Positions 1-7,493 of a stretch of 21,609 nt of DNA are shown piece by piece. How positions within the stretch are numbered: the stretch's first letter is position 1; the number at the start of each line of letters is the position of its first letter. The notes beneath the pieces are model-generated. The model made no database searches. It worked only from the letters and a program-made list of their open reading frames with translations, and had not been told where the DNA came from. The stretch lies in NCBI GenBank assembly GCA_029863035.1, contig JAOTWH010000013.1:1-21609 (forward strand), in the 5' to 3' direction. A program made the translations under genes and the position numbers. This DNA comes from Acidimicrobiia bacterium. Its GTDB lineage: Bacteria; Actinomycetota; Acidimicrobiia; UBA5794; JAOTWH01.

Positions 1-82
1 CGAAGGCACGGTGAAGGCCGATGTCCGTCGTGGTTTGGAAACACTTCGCAGATCCCTGACTCCCGAAGAGGTGATGGCATGA
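1..82 (+). CDS. 3' end of an RNA polymerase sigma factor (partial)
   Basis: Only the last 26 codons are in the window; the first complete codon begins at base 2 and the stop is TGA at 80-82. The peptide EGTVKADVRRGLETLRR resembles the end of region 4.2 of ECF-type sigma factors, where the recognition helix (typically S-x-GTVKSR) is followed by R-x-x-LR. This helix contacts the -35 element in characterised sigma factors. The stop codon overlaps the ATG of the next gene (ATGA, 79-82), so the two are probably translationally coupled. The rest of the protein lies left of the window, so the sigma subgroup and any anti-sigma factor cannot be judged. It could also be another LuxR/sigma-type helix-turn-helix protein, but GTVK followed by R-x-x-LR favours sigma. 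Confidence 0.6.
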   Translation, partial: EGTVKADVRRGLETLRRSLTPEEVMA

Positions 83-837
83 AGCAGCTAGAAGCTCTCA
101 AGACGAGAGCCCCCAAGTCCCTGGCGCCCCGGGTGCTGTTGGAGACGGGGCTGGCCGACGGGTACGTCTCCGTGGCGGGGCCCGCCGGAGAGATAAAGGT
201 GGCCTTCAACGAGCGTGGCGTGTCGGCAGTGCACCTGGGCAGCGATGGCGCCGCCTTCGAAGACTGGTTCGAGGATCTGCAGGGCCGCCCGGCTTTCCCG
301 GTGGAGGAGATGCCAAAGCGTCTCGGTGCCCAGCTGGCCAAGACCCTCGAGACCGGCCGGCTGGGGACGTTGTCGATCGATTGGAGCTCGATGTCGGAGT
401 TCCAACAGGCGGTGCTGCGCAAGACGGCCGAGATCTTGCCCGGTCAGGTGCGCCCCTACTCGTGGGTGGCGAGGGAGATAGGCAAGCCGAAGGCGGTCCG
501 GGCGGTCGGCACTGCGCTCGCTCGCAACCCGGTACCGGTGCTGGTGCCGTGTCATCGAGTGGTGCGCAACGACGGGCACCTCGGCAACTATTACTACGGG
601 ACCGAGGTGAAGAGCAAGATCCTGGCCAGCGAAGGCATGGACGTCGACGGCTTCGAGGACCTCGCCGATAGGGGAGTGCGGCTGACCGGCTCCGACACCA
701 CCAACATCTTCTGCAACCCAACCTGTGGCCATGCCCGGCGCACTCAGCCCAACCACACCGTCGAGTTCCGCAGCGCGGCTGAAGCGCGCCAGGCTGGCTA
801 TCGCCCCTGCAAGGTATGTCGACCCGTCGCGGCGTAG
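79..837 (+). CDS. Ogt-type alkyltransferase with a C-terminal Ada zinc domain
   Basis: 252 aa. Residues about 105-190 are a methylated-DNA-protein cysteine methyltransferase domain with the acceptor motif PCHR (Cys158), which in this family takes the methyl group from O6-methylguanine. Residues about 200-250 match the Ada metal-binding domain: Cys212 and Cys216 (FCNPTC), then Cys244 and Cys247 (CKVC). The C-x3-C...C-x2-C spacing is close to that of E. coli Ada, where the first cysteine accepts methyl from phosphotriesters. In E. coli Ada the zinc domain is N-terminal and followed by an AraC-type domain; here it is C-terminal and no AraC domain is present. The active-site loop after PCHR reads GHLGNYYYG instead of the common GGYxGG. 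The start has an SD-like AGAGG at 67-71 and overlaps the stop of the upstream sigma gene. DNA alkylation repair is likely; a sensor role for the sigma factor is inference. Confidence 0.85.
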   Translation: MKQLEALKTRAPKSLAPRVLLETGLADGYVSVAGPAGEIKVAFNERGVSAVHLGSDGAAFEDWFEDLQGRPAFPVEEMPKRLGAQLAKTLETGRLGTLSIDWSSMSEFQQAVLRKTAEILPGQVRPYSWVAREIGKPKAVRAVGTALARNPVPVLVPCHRVVRNDGHLGNYYYGTEVKSKILASEGMDVDGFEDLADRGVRLTGSDTTNIFCNPTCGHARRTQPNHTVEFRSAAEARQAGYRPCKVCRPVAA

Positions 838-885
838 CCCGCGAAACATTCTCGCCATGTCGCGAAACCCAACCAGCCCCTGGGC

Positions 886-915
886 TTGACCGCGACCCTG
901 CCCGCGAGGTACAAA
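886..915 (+). promoter_or_regulatory. weak distal promoter candidate
   Basis: TTGACC (886-891) and TACAAA (910-915) are separated by 18 bp. The position is about 200 bp before nrdJ, so if used it gives a long leader. It is weaker and less well placed than the candidate at 971-1000. The rest of 838-970 holds no gene that I can support; a direct repeat CGCGAAAC occurs just after the upstream stop codon and again about 20 bp on. Confidence 0.2.
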
Positions 916-970
916 CCTGGCTGCGCGAGTAATCACAATTGCGTCATTAGGGCTGTTGATTTGAATACCC

Positions 971-1000
971 TTGACGGAATTACATCCCTGTGATTACACT
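971..1000 (+). promoter_or_regulatory. candidate nrdJ promoter (-35/-10)
   Basis: TTGACG (971-976, 5 of 6 to the sigma-70 -35 consensus) and TACACT (995-1000, 4 of 6 to the -10 consensus) are separated by 18 bp. Transcription would start near 1007, just before two NrdR-like boxes, which fits a repressed nrd promoter. This is consensus matching only. Confidence 0.45.
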
Positions 1001-1012
1001 CCTCTTCCCTCG

Positions 1013-1028
1013 CCCCAAGATGTCGTGG
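1013..1028. promoter_or_regulatory. NrdR-like box 1
   Basis: CCCCAAGATGTCGTGG matches 10 of 16 positions of the NrdR box consensus ACACWATATATWGTGT, including most of the GTG arm. It lies exactly 32 bp (about three helical turns) before the better match at 1045-1060, the spacing expected for paired NrdR boxes. Alone it would be weak; the spacing supports it. Confidence 0.5.
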
Positions 1029-1044
1029 TCCTGTCGCTTCCCCA

Positions 1045-1060
1045 CCACAACATCTAGTGG
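1045..1060. promoter_or_regulatory. NrdR-like box 2
   Basis: CCACAACATCTAGTGG matches 12 of 16 positions of the NrdR box consensus, and the four mismatches fall at symmetric positions. NrdR is the ATP/dATP-sensing repressor of ribonucleotide reductase genes. The box is 57 bp before the nrdJ start and downstream of the predicted transcription start. Confidence 0.6.
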
Positions 1061-1104
1061 TTGTGGAATGGAACGCAGGTTTGCCTGCGGACGGAGCAGA
1101 CGAC

Positions 1105-1110
1105 AGGAGG
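1105..1110 (+). promoter_or_regulatory. nrdJ ribosome binding site
   Basis: AGGAGG with a 7-nt spacer to ATG at 1118. This decides the start in favour of 1118 over an in-frame TTG at 1061, which has no Shine-Dalgarno sequence and overlaps the NrdR-like box. Confidence 0.85.
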
Positions 1111-1117
1111 AGTAGGA

Positions 1118-4100
1118 ATGGCAAAGGGATTGACGGTCGAGAGGCGGTTCACCACCGCCGGCCAGGATCCGTTCGACACCGTCGATTGGGAGAGGCGAGA
1201 CAGCCGCATCACCAACCCAGATGGATCGATCGTTTTCGAGATGGAAGGGGCCGAGGTGCCCTCCGATTGGTCGCAAGTGGCCGTCGACATCATCGTTTCG
1301 AAGTACTTCCGCAAGGCCGGAGTACCCCAACACGACGACAGGGCCGAGCCCATCCTCGACGCCGACGGCTCGCCGGTGCTGGGCCCGGAGCGCTCGGCTC
1401 GCCAGACCGTTTCCCGCCTCGCCGAGACCTGGCGCTTCTGGGGCGAGAACAACGGGTACTTCGCGTCGAGCGAAGATGCCGAGGCGTTCGAAGACGAACT
1501 GAAGCACATGCTCATCAACCAGGTGGGTTCCCCCAACAGCCCGCAGTGGTTCAACACCGGGCTGCACCACAACTACGGCATCACCGGGACCCCCGAGGGC
1601 TTCTGGTTCGTTGACCCCGACACCGGCCAGCTGGAGGCATCGCCCGACAGCTACAGCCGTCCAGCCCCCCACGCCTGCTTCATCCAGTCGGTCAAGGACG
1701 ACCTGGTGAACGAGGGCGGCATCATGGACCTGTGGGTGCGCGAAGCTCGCCTGTTCAAGTTCGGATCCGGCACCGGCACCAACTTCTCATCGCTGCGCGC
1801 CGAAGGCGAACAGCTTTCCGGCGGAGGCAAGTCCTCGGGCCTTATGTCGTTCCTCAAGGTGGGCGATCGCGCCGCCGGCGCCATAAAGTCGGGCGGCACC
1901 ACCCGGCGCGCCGCCAAGATGGTCATCTTGGATCTCGACCACCCCGACATCGAGGAGTTCATCGATTGGAAGGTGAAGGAGGAGCGCAAGGTGAAGGCGC
2001 TCATCGCGGCGGGCTATCCCTCCGACTTCAACGGCGAGGCGTACCAAACCGTTGCCGGTCAGAACTCCAACAACTCCGTGCGGGTGCCCAACGAGTTCAT
2101 CGACGCCGTCCAACACGATGGCGTGTGGGAGCTGACCTCCCGTACCAACGGCGAGGTTGTCAAGCAGGTGCGAGCCCGCCAGTTGTGGGACCAGATCGCC
2201 CAGGCCGCATGGGAGTGCGCCGACCCCGGCGTGCAGTTCGACGACACCATCAACGAGTGGCACACCAGCCCCGGCGGAGGCCGCATACGGGCCTCCAACC
2301 CGTGCTCGGAGTACATGTTCTTGGACAACACGGCATGCAACCTGGCCAGCCTCAACCTGACCAAGTTCTATGACGACGAGTCGGCCACCTTCGACATCGC
2401 CGCCTATGAGCATGCGGTGCGGCTGTGGACGATGGTGCTCGAGATCGCAGTCACCATGGCTCAGTTCCCCTCGGCCGAGATCGCCCAGGGCTCGTACGAC
2501 TATCGCACGCTGGGGCTCGGCTACGCCAACCTCGGTTCGCTGCTCATGCGACAGGGCATCCCCTACGACTCCGAGAAAGGTCGGGCCATCGCCGGGGCGC
2601 TCACCGCCATCATGACCGGCACCTCCTACGCCACCTCTGCCGAGATGGCTGCGGCGGTGGGCCCCTTCCCTCGCTACCACGAGAACAAGGACTCGATGCT
2701 GCGGGTGATCCGCAACCATCGGCGCGCCGCATACGACGAGACCGACTATGAGGGCATCTCCACCGACGTGGTCGGTATCGCTGCCGACCACGCTCCGGAC
2801 GACCTGCTCAAGGCCGCTCAGGAATCGTGGGACCTGGCGCTGGAGCGAGGCGAGTCCTTCGGCTATCGCAACGCCCAGGTCACCGTCATCGCTCCCACCG
2901 GGACCATCGGCCTGCAGATGGACTGCGACACCACCGGGGTCGAGCCCGACTTCGCGTTGGTGAAGTTCAAGAAGTTGGCCGGCGGCGGCTACTTCAAGAT
3001 CGCCAACCAGTCGATCGAGCCGGCACTGCGCTACCTGGGCTACAGCGATTCCGATGTCCACGACATCGTGAATTACGTCGTCGGCTCCATGAGCCTGGCG
3101 GGTGCTCCCCACATCAACAAGGAGTCGCTGGCTGAAAAGGGCCTGCACACAGACGAGATCGCCATGATCGAGGCCCAGCTGGCTGGCGTGTTCGAGCTGC
3201 GCCACGCCTTCAACGTGTTCGTGTTGGGCGAAGACGCCATGGCCCGCCTCGGGTTCAGCGAGGATCAGTACGCCTCGTTCGACTTCGACATGCTGCGCGA
3301 GCTCGGCTTCTCCGCCTCCGACGTTCTAACGGCCAACGACTACATTTGCGGCCGCCAGACCATCGAGGGCGCCCCGCACCTGAGCGACGAGCACCTGGCG
3401 ATATTCGACACAGCCAATCGCAACGGCAAGCACGGGCGCCGCTTCATCCATCACAACGGCCACATCCGGATGATGGCCGCCGCCCAACCCTTCATCTCGG
3501 GCGCCATCTCCAAGACCATCAACATGCCCAACGAGGTGACGACCGAAGAGATCGAGGACGCCTACATGCTCTCATGGGAGCTGGGGCTGAAGTCGATGGC
3601 GCTATATCGCGATGGCTCCAAGGCCTCTCAGCCTCTCTCGGCGACCTCTGATGAGGGCGCCGACAACGAGGAGGAAACCGAGGAGCTGGCCGAAGCGATC
3701 GAGGCAGAAGCCCAGGTGGTAACCGGGGTAATCGCCCCGGGCGCCAGCCCCACGGAGGCCTACGTAGGCACCACGCCACCGCGCTTCATGCTGCCAGCCA
3801 AGCGCAAGGGCTGGACCCAGGAAGCCCGCATCGGTGGGCACAAGGTGTTCCTCCGCACCGGGGAATACGACGACGGCACCATGGGCGAGCTCTTCATCGA
3901 CCTCGCCAAGGAAGGCGCAACCCTGCGCGGCGTGCTCTCGTGCTTCGCCATCGCGGTGTCGAAGGGCCTCCAGTACGGCGTGCCGCTCGAGGAGTTCGTT
4001 GACACCTTCACATTCCACACCTTCGAGCCACGAGGCATGGTCGAAGGCCATCCCAACATCAAGATGGCCAACTCCATCGTCGACTACGTGTTCCGCTCGG

Positions 4101-4603
4101 TCGGGCTGGAGTACCTGGGCCGCACCGACCTGGTGCAGGTGCCGCCGGAGGTCGAGCTGGCAGAGCCGCCCAAGGGCCTGGCAGTGGAGGCCGGCGTCCA
4201 GCTCGGGCTAGATGAGGCGGTGGCTGAGGGCGACATCGAAGCGGTGAAGGCGGCTGTGAAGTTCGTCGACGGCGATCCCTTCGCCCCTCAGAACGGTGCA
4301 GGAAACGGCAATGGCAACGGAAACGGCAACGGCAACGGAAACGGCAATGGCAACGGCAACGGAACGGCCAGGGGCCGTAAGAACAAGATCAATCTGCTGG
4401 AACAGGTGAAAGCTCCAGTTCCGGTCGGAGCAGCGGCCCACGAACCTGTGCAGGCGATGCAAGCCCAGGCAGACCCTATGGCGGCAGCCCTAGGCGAAAT
4501 GATGGGTGACGCCCCGCTATGTGACACCTGTGGTCACATCACGGTGCGCAATGGCTCGTGTTACCGCTGCCTGAACTGCGGAAACTCAATGGGGTGCAGC
4601 TAG
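1118..4603 (+). CDS. nrdJ: adenosylcobalamin-dependent (class II) ribonucleotide reductase
   Basis: 1161 aa. It reduces ribonucleotides to deoxyribonucleotides in the cytoplasm using a B12-generated thiyl radical. The motif NPCSE contains Asn394, Cys396 (thiyl radical) and Glu398; Cys187 and Cys407 are placed as the redox pair, and the 11-residue distance between Cys396 and Cys407 is that of other class II enzymes. PTGTIGLQMDCDTTG and GLGYANLG are also family signatures. A TSCPD-type region follows at about 895-1005 (residues around RIGGHKVFLRTGEYDDG and LRGVLSCFAIAVSKG). The tail has cysteines at 1135, 1138, 1148, 1151, 1154 and 1160, a metal-binding or thiol-relay end typical of the long NrdJ form. 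A (Gly-Asn)10 linker at 1062-1081 separates core and tail. No NrdR, radical-activating subunit or other nrd gene is nearby. Regulation by NrdR is suggested by two upstream boxes; no cobalamin riboswitch is evident. Confidence 0.97.
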   Translation: MAKGLTVERRFTTAGQDPFDTVDWERRDSRITNPDGSIVFEMEGAEVPSDWSQVAVDIIVSKYFRKAGVPQHDDRAEPILDADGSPVLGPERSARQTVSRLAETWRFWGENNGYFASSEDAEAFEDELKHMLINQVGSPNSPQWFNTGLHHNYGITGTPEGFWFVDPDTGQLEASPDSYSRPAPHACFIQSVKDDLVNEGGIMDLWVREARLFKFGSGTGTNFSSLRAEGEQLSGGGKSSGLMSFLKVGDRAAGAIKSGGTTRRAAKMVILDLDHPDIEEFIDWKVKEERKVKALIAAGYPSDFNGEAYQTVAGQNSNNSVRVPNEFIDAVQHDGVWELTSRTNGEVVKQVRARQLWDQIAQAAWECADPGVQFDDTINEWHTSPGGGRIRASNPCSEYMFLDNTACNLASLNLTKFYDDESATFDIAAYEHAVRLWTMVLEIAVTMAQFPSAEIAQGSYDYRTLGLGYANLGSLLMRQGIPYDSEKGRAIAGALTAIMTGTSYATSAEMAAAVGPFPRYHENKDSMLRVIRNHRRAAYDETDYEGISTDVVGIAADHAPDDLLKAAQESWDLALERGESFGYRNAQVTVIAPTGTIGLQMDCDTTGVEPDFALVKFKKLAGGGYFKIANQSIEPALRYLGYSDSDVHDIVNYVVGSMSLAGAPHINKESLAEKGLHTDEIAMIEAQLAGVFELRHAFNVFVLGEDAMARLGFSEDQYASFDFDMLRELGFSASDVLTANDYICGRQTIEGAPHLSDEHLAIFDTANRNGKHGRRFIHHNGHIRMMAAAQPFISGAISKTINMPNEVTTEEIEDAYMLSWELGLKSMALYRDGSKASQPLSATSDEGADNEEETEELAEAIEAEAQVVTGVIAPGASPTEAYVGTTPPRFMLPAKRKGWTQEARIGGHKVFLRTGEYDDGTMGELFIDLAKEGATLRGVLSCFAIAVSKGLQYGVPLEEFVDTFTFHTFEPRGMVEGHPNIKMANSIVDYVFRSVGLEYLGRTDLVQVPPEVELAEPPKGLAVEAGVQLGLDEAVAEGDIEAVKAAVKFVDGDPFAPQNGAGNGNGNGNGNGNGNGNGNGNGTARGRKNKINLLEQVKAPVPVGAAAHEPVQAMQAQADPMAAALGEMMGDAPLCDTCGHITVRNGSCYRCLNCGNSMGCS
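4301..4360 (+). repeat. in-frame hexanucleotide repeat coding (Gly-Asn)10
   Basis: Ten tandem units of GGNAAY. They form an 18-bp higher-order period (GGAAAC, GGCAAY, GGCAAC) present three times plus one extra unit. The multiple-of-three unit keeps nrdJ in frame, so slippage would only change the length of the linker before the cysteine tail. Confidence 0.95.
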
Positions 4604-4650
4604 GTCCCTCTTCCCTCTCCCCCTAGCCCGTCCCCGGGAATCCGCACTAA

Positions 4651-4682
4651 GAGAAAGGCCCCTTGCCCAGGGGGCCTTTCTC
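4651..4682. terminator. hairpin between convergent nrdJ and unknown gene
   Basis: A perfect 12-bp inverted repeat, GAGAAAGGCCCC / GGGGCCTTTCTC, with an 8-nt loop. It sits 47 bp after nrdJ and 14 bp after the end of the convergent minus-strand gene, so it could end both transcripts. There is no long T-tract on either strand. A similar hairpin built on AGGCCC/GGGCCT lies at 7111-7134. Confidence 0.75.
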
Positions 4683-4696
4683 GTGGAGTCGCCGAA

Positions 4697-5029
4697 TTAG
4701 CCGAGCTGGTCGAGAGTGCTCTCGGCCTGGGTCACCTGTTGCTCCAGGTCGGGGTGTAGTTCGCCTGTCACTGACGAACACTCCAGCATCCACTCGACCA
4801 GGTCGAACGAGCCGTTGTCGACGGCTGCGGAGAACGCCGCCGGATCAGAGAAGGCCGTGGCCGCCGCCAGCAGCCGCTCCCCAGATTCTGTTGGCCTCTC
4901 TTCGGCACACCGATACACGTCTTCGGAGCGTTCTGTGGCGAACACCGCGGCGTCGAAGATGGCGCTGGCCAGGTCATCGTCCATGACCTCGGTGATCGAG
5001 TCCATCACTTTCAGCACAACGTCGGTCAT
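4697..5029 (-). CDS. small acidic protein of unknown function
   Basis: 110 aa; I do not recognise a family. It is strongly acidic (about 24 Asp/Glu against 5 Lys/Arg), with two cysteines and no obvious signal peptide or membrane segment. The first half, around DDDLASAIFDAAVFATERSED, looks helical. An ATG start with AGGGAGA a few bases upstream and the convergent terminator at its 3' end support a real gene. It is not obviously co-transcribed with a neighbour: the next upstream gene on the same strand ends about 100 bp away. That gap (5030-5130) holds no hairpin that I would call a terminator. Confidence 0.65.
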   Translation of the reverse strand: MTDVVLKVMDSITEVMDDDLASAIFDAAVFATERSEDVYRCAEERPTESGERLLAAATAFSDPAAFSAAVDNGSFDLVEWMLECSSVTGELHPDLEQQVTQAESTLDQLG

Positions 5030-5130
5030 GTCTCTTCTCCCTGAATGTCGAATCAGTCTCAGGTTGGGTGCTTTGGGTGGCCGCCGAAAGGGGTCTTAGG
5101 TCACTTCTGGCTAAGGACTGCTTCGGCCGC

Positions 5131-6126
5131 TTAACCCTGCGCCAGCTCGTGTGCCCGCGTCATCGAGGCGTCGCTGACGTTGCCACCGCACAGGACCACC
5201 ACGGAGGGCCCGGCATCGCCTGACAGCTTGGCGGCGACGGCCAGGGCAACCGCAGCCGAGCCTTCGATGGGGTCGTCGTACGCATCGAGATAGGCGACCA
5301 TGGCCTTAGCGATCCCTTGCTCGCTGACCGTTAGCCACTGGTCGACCAGGACCGAGCAGGTCTGGTAGGTCATGGCACCGGGCTCCACTCCGCCTGCGGT
5401 TCCATCCGACAGCGTCGGCAGGGTCTCCTCCTCCACGATGTGCCCGGCTGCGATCGAGTCGTGCATCACAGATGAATTCTCGGCCGAGGCAGCCACGATC
5501 TGGGCATCGGGCCACCTCTTCTTGACTACCGCTGCGATGCCCGAGATGAGCCCGCCGCCCCCCACCGACACCACCACGGCGCCCACCTCGTCGATCTGGC
5601 GGGTTAATTCAACGCCGACCGTGCCCTGGCCCGCGATGACCTGGCGGTCGTTGTATGGGGGCACGTAGATCCGACCGCTGGCTTCCGATTGTTGCCTGGC
5701 AGCCAGCTCACACTGCACCGGGTCGCCCGGGACGTAGTGGAGCGAGGCTCCACTATCGGTAATCGCCTGAAGTTTCGAGGGATCGGCCGACCCGGGGACG
5801 AATACGGTGACATGGGCCCCCAGCACCTTGCCGGCCAGGGCCACTCCAGCGCCGTGATTGCCGGTGGAAGCTGTCAGCACTCCCCGTTCCAGCTCTGCGC
5901 TCTCGAGTGACAGCAACTTCGCCATCGCTCCCCGGATCTTGAACGATCCTGTTGTCTGGAGGTTTTCCTGCTTGCACCAGATCTGACGTCCGCCCGCCAC
6001 CCGCTCCACCAGCGGCGTTTCCAACACGGTGGGACGGATTGTCTGGTCAAGCTTTCGAGAGGTGTCGACGATCCAGTCCTGCATTGACCGCATTGTGGCA
6101 GGGTCTGGGTGGCGGTTTTCCTTCAA
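5131..6126 (-). CDS. threonine dehydratase / serine racemase-like PLP enzyme
   Basis: 331 aa, fold-type II PLP enzyme. The motif GSFKIRGA places the Schiff-base lysine at Lys63; STGNHG (88-93) and the phosphate-binding glycine run (179-182, then LISGIA) follow, and VLCGGN is at 311-316. This is the pattern of catabolic threonine ammonia-lyases and serine racemases, which convert L-threonine to 2-oxobutyrate or act on serine. No C-terminal ACT domain is present, so isoleucine feedback as in biosynthetic IlvA is unlikely. The TTG start overlaps the TGA of the upstream GNAT gene (TTGA). In-frame ATGs at codons 12 and 15 are alternative starts, and none has a clear Shine-Dalgarno sequence. Substrate choice cannot be settled from sequence. 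Confidence 0.85.
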   Translation of the reverse strand: MKENRHPDPATMRSMQDWIVDTSRKLDQTIRPTVLETPLVERVAGGRQIWCKQENLQTTGSFKIRGAMAKLLSLESAELERGVLTASTGNHGAGVALAGKVLGAHVTVFVPGSADPSKLQAITDSGASLHYVPGDPVQCELAARQQSEASGRIYVPPYNDRQVIAGQGTVGVELTRQIDEVGAVVVSVGGGGLISGIAAVVKKRWPDAQIVAASAENSSVMHDSIAAGHIVEEETLPTLSDGTAGGVEPGAMTYQTCSVLVDQWLTVSEQGIAKAMVAYLDAYDDPIEGSAAVALAVAAKLSGDAGPSVVVLCGGNVSDASMTRAHELAQG

Positions 6127-7040
6127 TGGCTGGCGACGCGACCCTCAGGACTGATCCACAGGTGTGACTGGTAGGCGATTCTGAAGCCAAGCGCTGCATA
6201 GAAATCCTGGCCCGACCCAACCCACGCCGCTTCCGCACCCAAACGGCGGACTCTGTTGAGAGACTCGGAGACCGCGGCAGCTCCCAGCCCGAGCCTCCTG
6301 TAGTCGGGGTCGGTAGCAACGGGCTCAACGTAGGCCACGCTGTTCTCGGGCACGTACCACATGCCGCAATAGGAGGCGTAGTCCCCGTTAGGTGCGACAA
6401 CCACCATTGTCAGGTCCTTGTGGTAGTTGGGAGCCTCCTGCATTCGGCGTCGTTCCTCTATCTCGTCGGGAGGGGGAGGGCCGTCGTGGCCGAACCCACG
6501 CCACAGCACTCGGTGGATCTTCTCGAGGTCGTTGTCCTCGGCCAGGCTTTGCAGGCGGAAACCTTCGGGCAGGTCGCGACCGGGCAGCTCTTCCGTGAGC
6601 TCGAGTCTCGAGTGCTCTTCCTGCTCGTGGCTTTGGAGCTGATATCCCCGTTCAGCAACCAGTTGATTCATGGCGGTATCGAAGTTGTCCACGAAGAGAC
6701 CGAGGACGCTGCGTCCCAGGCATTCGGAGATATCGGCCAGCTGTGTTTCTGCATAGTCAAGGAGGTCCTCGCCAACACCATCATGACCGGGAGCCACCTG
6801 CGTATAGATGTGCGGTGGGTGGTGTTCGAAGTGGACCACCCCAACTATCCGCTCGTTGGTCTCCAGTACCCCAATGCGCTCCAGAGGGAGCTCATCGATA
6901 TAGGAGTGGTGGTGCATGTACTCCCAACGGGGCTGGAGCCAGGTTCCGAGGTTGTCTCCTGGCTTGTATGCGTCGATGAGGAATCGACTCACTCGCTCGT
7001 AGTCGACATCGTGGCGGTAAGAACGGACTGGTGTAGGCAC
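6123..7040 (-). CDS. tandem GNAT-domain N-acetyltransferase
   Basis: 305 aa with a GTG start and AGGA a few bases before it. The C-terminal half has a clear GNAT acetyl-CoA signature at about 238-255: VEPVATDPDYRRLGLGAA, with R-x-x-G-x-G/A-type phosphate-binding loop, followed by YAALGF near the end. The N-terminal half (about 1-150) looks like a second, degenerate GNAT copy: GVVHFEHH could be its beta-4 strand and FDTAMNQLVAERGYQ its motif B end. Such double-GNAT proteins acetylate small amines, antibiotics or peptides, and the substrate is not predictable. It overlaps the PLP enzyme gene downstream by 4 bp, so the two probably form an operon. Confidence 0.85.
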   Translation of the reverse strand: MPTPVRSYRHDVDYERVSRFLIDAYKPGDNLGTWLQPRWEYMHHHSYIDELPLERIGVLETNERIVGVVHFEHHPPHIYTQVAPGHDGVGEDLLDYAETQLADISECLGRSVLGLFVDNFDTAMNQLVAERGYQLQSHEQEEHSRLELTEELPGRDLPEGFRLQSLAEDNDLEKIHRVLWRGFGHDGPPPPDEIEERRRMQEAPNYHKDLTMVVVAPNGDYASYCGMWYVPENSVAYVEPVATDPDYRRLGLGAAAVSESLNRVRRLGAEAAWVGSGQDFYAALGFRIAYQSHLWISPEGRVASH

Positions 7041-7110
7041 GGATCCTGCTCGGAGCTAACCCTACGGATGCCAGCAGCATCTCGACCAACAGTGGGACCC
7101 CTGCAATAGA

Positions 7111-7134
7111 GAAGAGGCCCCTGGGGGCCTCTTC
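7111..7134. terminator. hairpin downstream of the YCII-like gene
   Basis: GAAGAGGCCC / GGGCCTCTTC, a 10-bp perfect stem with a 4-nt loop, between the end of the minus-strand gene at 7159 and the start of the GNAT gene at 7040. It probably ends the upstream transcript. No T-tract is visible. Confidence 0.65.
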
Positions 7135-7158
7135 GTCACATAGGTGCTGCAGCTGTCG

Positions 7159-7476
7159 CTACATCTCGACTGCTTCGCCTACCTCGATGGTTCCGCCCGA
7201 CTCGAAGATCGGACAGTCTTTGACAGCCGCGGTAGCGGCATCGATGTCTGCGGCGTTCAGCAGGCTGTAGCCGGAGATCGGGTTGGCGCCTCCGCCGTCC
7301 TCGACCCCGCTGCTGGTGACGGTCTTCGACACCATGACAGCGTTGCCCATGTCGGTCAGGTCGCTGCCGAGTCCTTCCATCCACCCTTGCCAGGCGCCCA
7401 TAATCTTGCCCATCTCTTCCTCGCTGACGTCGGCGGGCGTAGCGCCACCGTGATAAGCCAATACATACTTAGGCAT
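7159..7476 (-). CDS. YCII/DGPF-family protein
   Basis: 105 aa. The N-terminus MPKYVLAYHGG, the length and the pattern of a helical middle (EEEMGKIMGAWQGWMEGLG) followed by a C-terminal strand-helix region (ANPISGYSLLNAADIDAATAA) match the YCII-related ferredoxin-like domain. Members have a conserved His/Asp dyad, but the roles of most are unknown; many actinobacterial copies lie beside sigma factors, which is not the case here. The start at 7476 is set by a perfect AGGAGG (7484-7489) with a 7-nt spacer. An upstream in-frame start at 7509 would add 11 residues and place the Shine-Dalgarno sequence inside the gene. Confidence 0.85.
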   Translation of the reverse strand: MPKYVLAYHGGATPADVSEEEMGKIMGAWQGWMEGLGSDLTDMGNAVMVSKTVTSSGVEDGGGANPISGYSLLNAADIDAATAAVKDCPIFESGGTIEVGEAVEM

Positions 7477-7493
7477 TCGGAGTCCTCCTATGG

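Noticed and set aside
88..936. 282-codon minus-strand frame opposite the alkyltransferase
   Set aside because: Antisense shadow of a gene with intact catalytic motifs; no family resemblance.
1061..1117. TTG start at 1061 extending nrdJ by 19 codons
   Set aside because: It has no Shine-Dalgarno sequence, overlaps the edge of the NrdR-like box and the extra residues do not look like the family. ATG 1118 has a perfect AGGAGG.
838..1117. cobalamin riboswitch before nrdJ
   Set aside because: I could not find a B12-box-like conserved core or the expected length of structured leader. NrdR-like boxes explain the region better.
1787..3205. 472-codon open frame on the minus strand inside nrdJ
   Set aside because: It lies wholly opposite well-supported nrdJ codons. 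Long antisense frames are common in high-GC genes, and the protein is low-complexity with no motifs.
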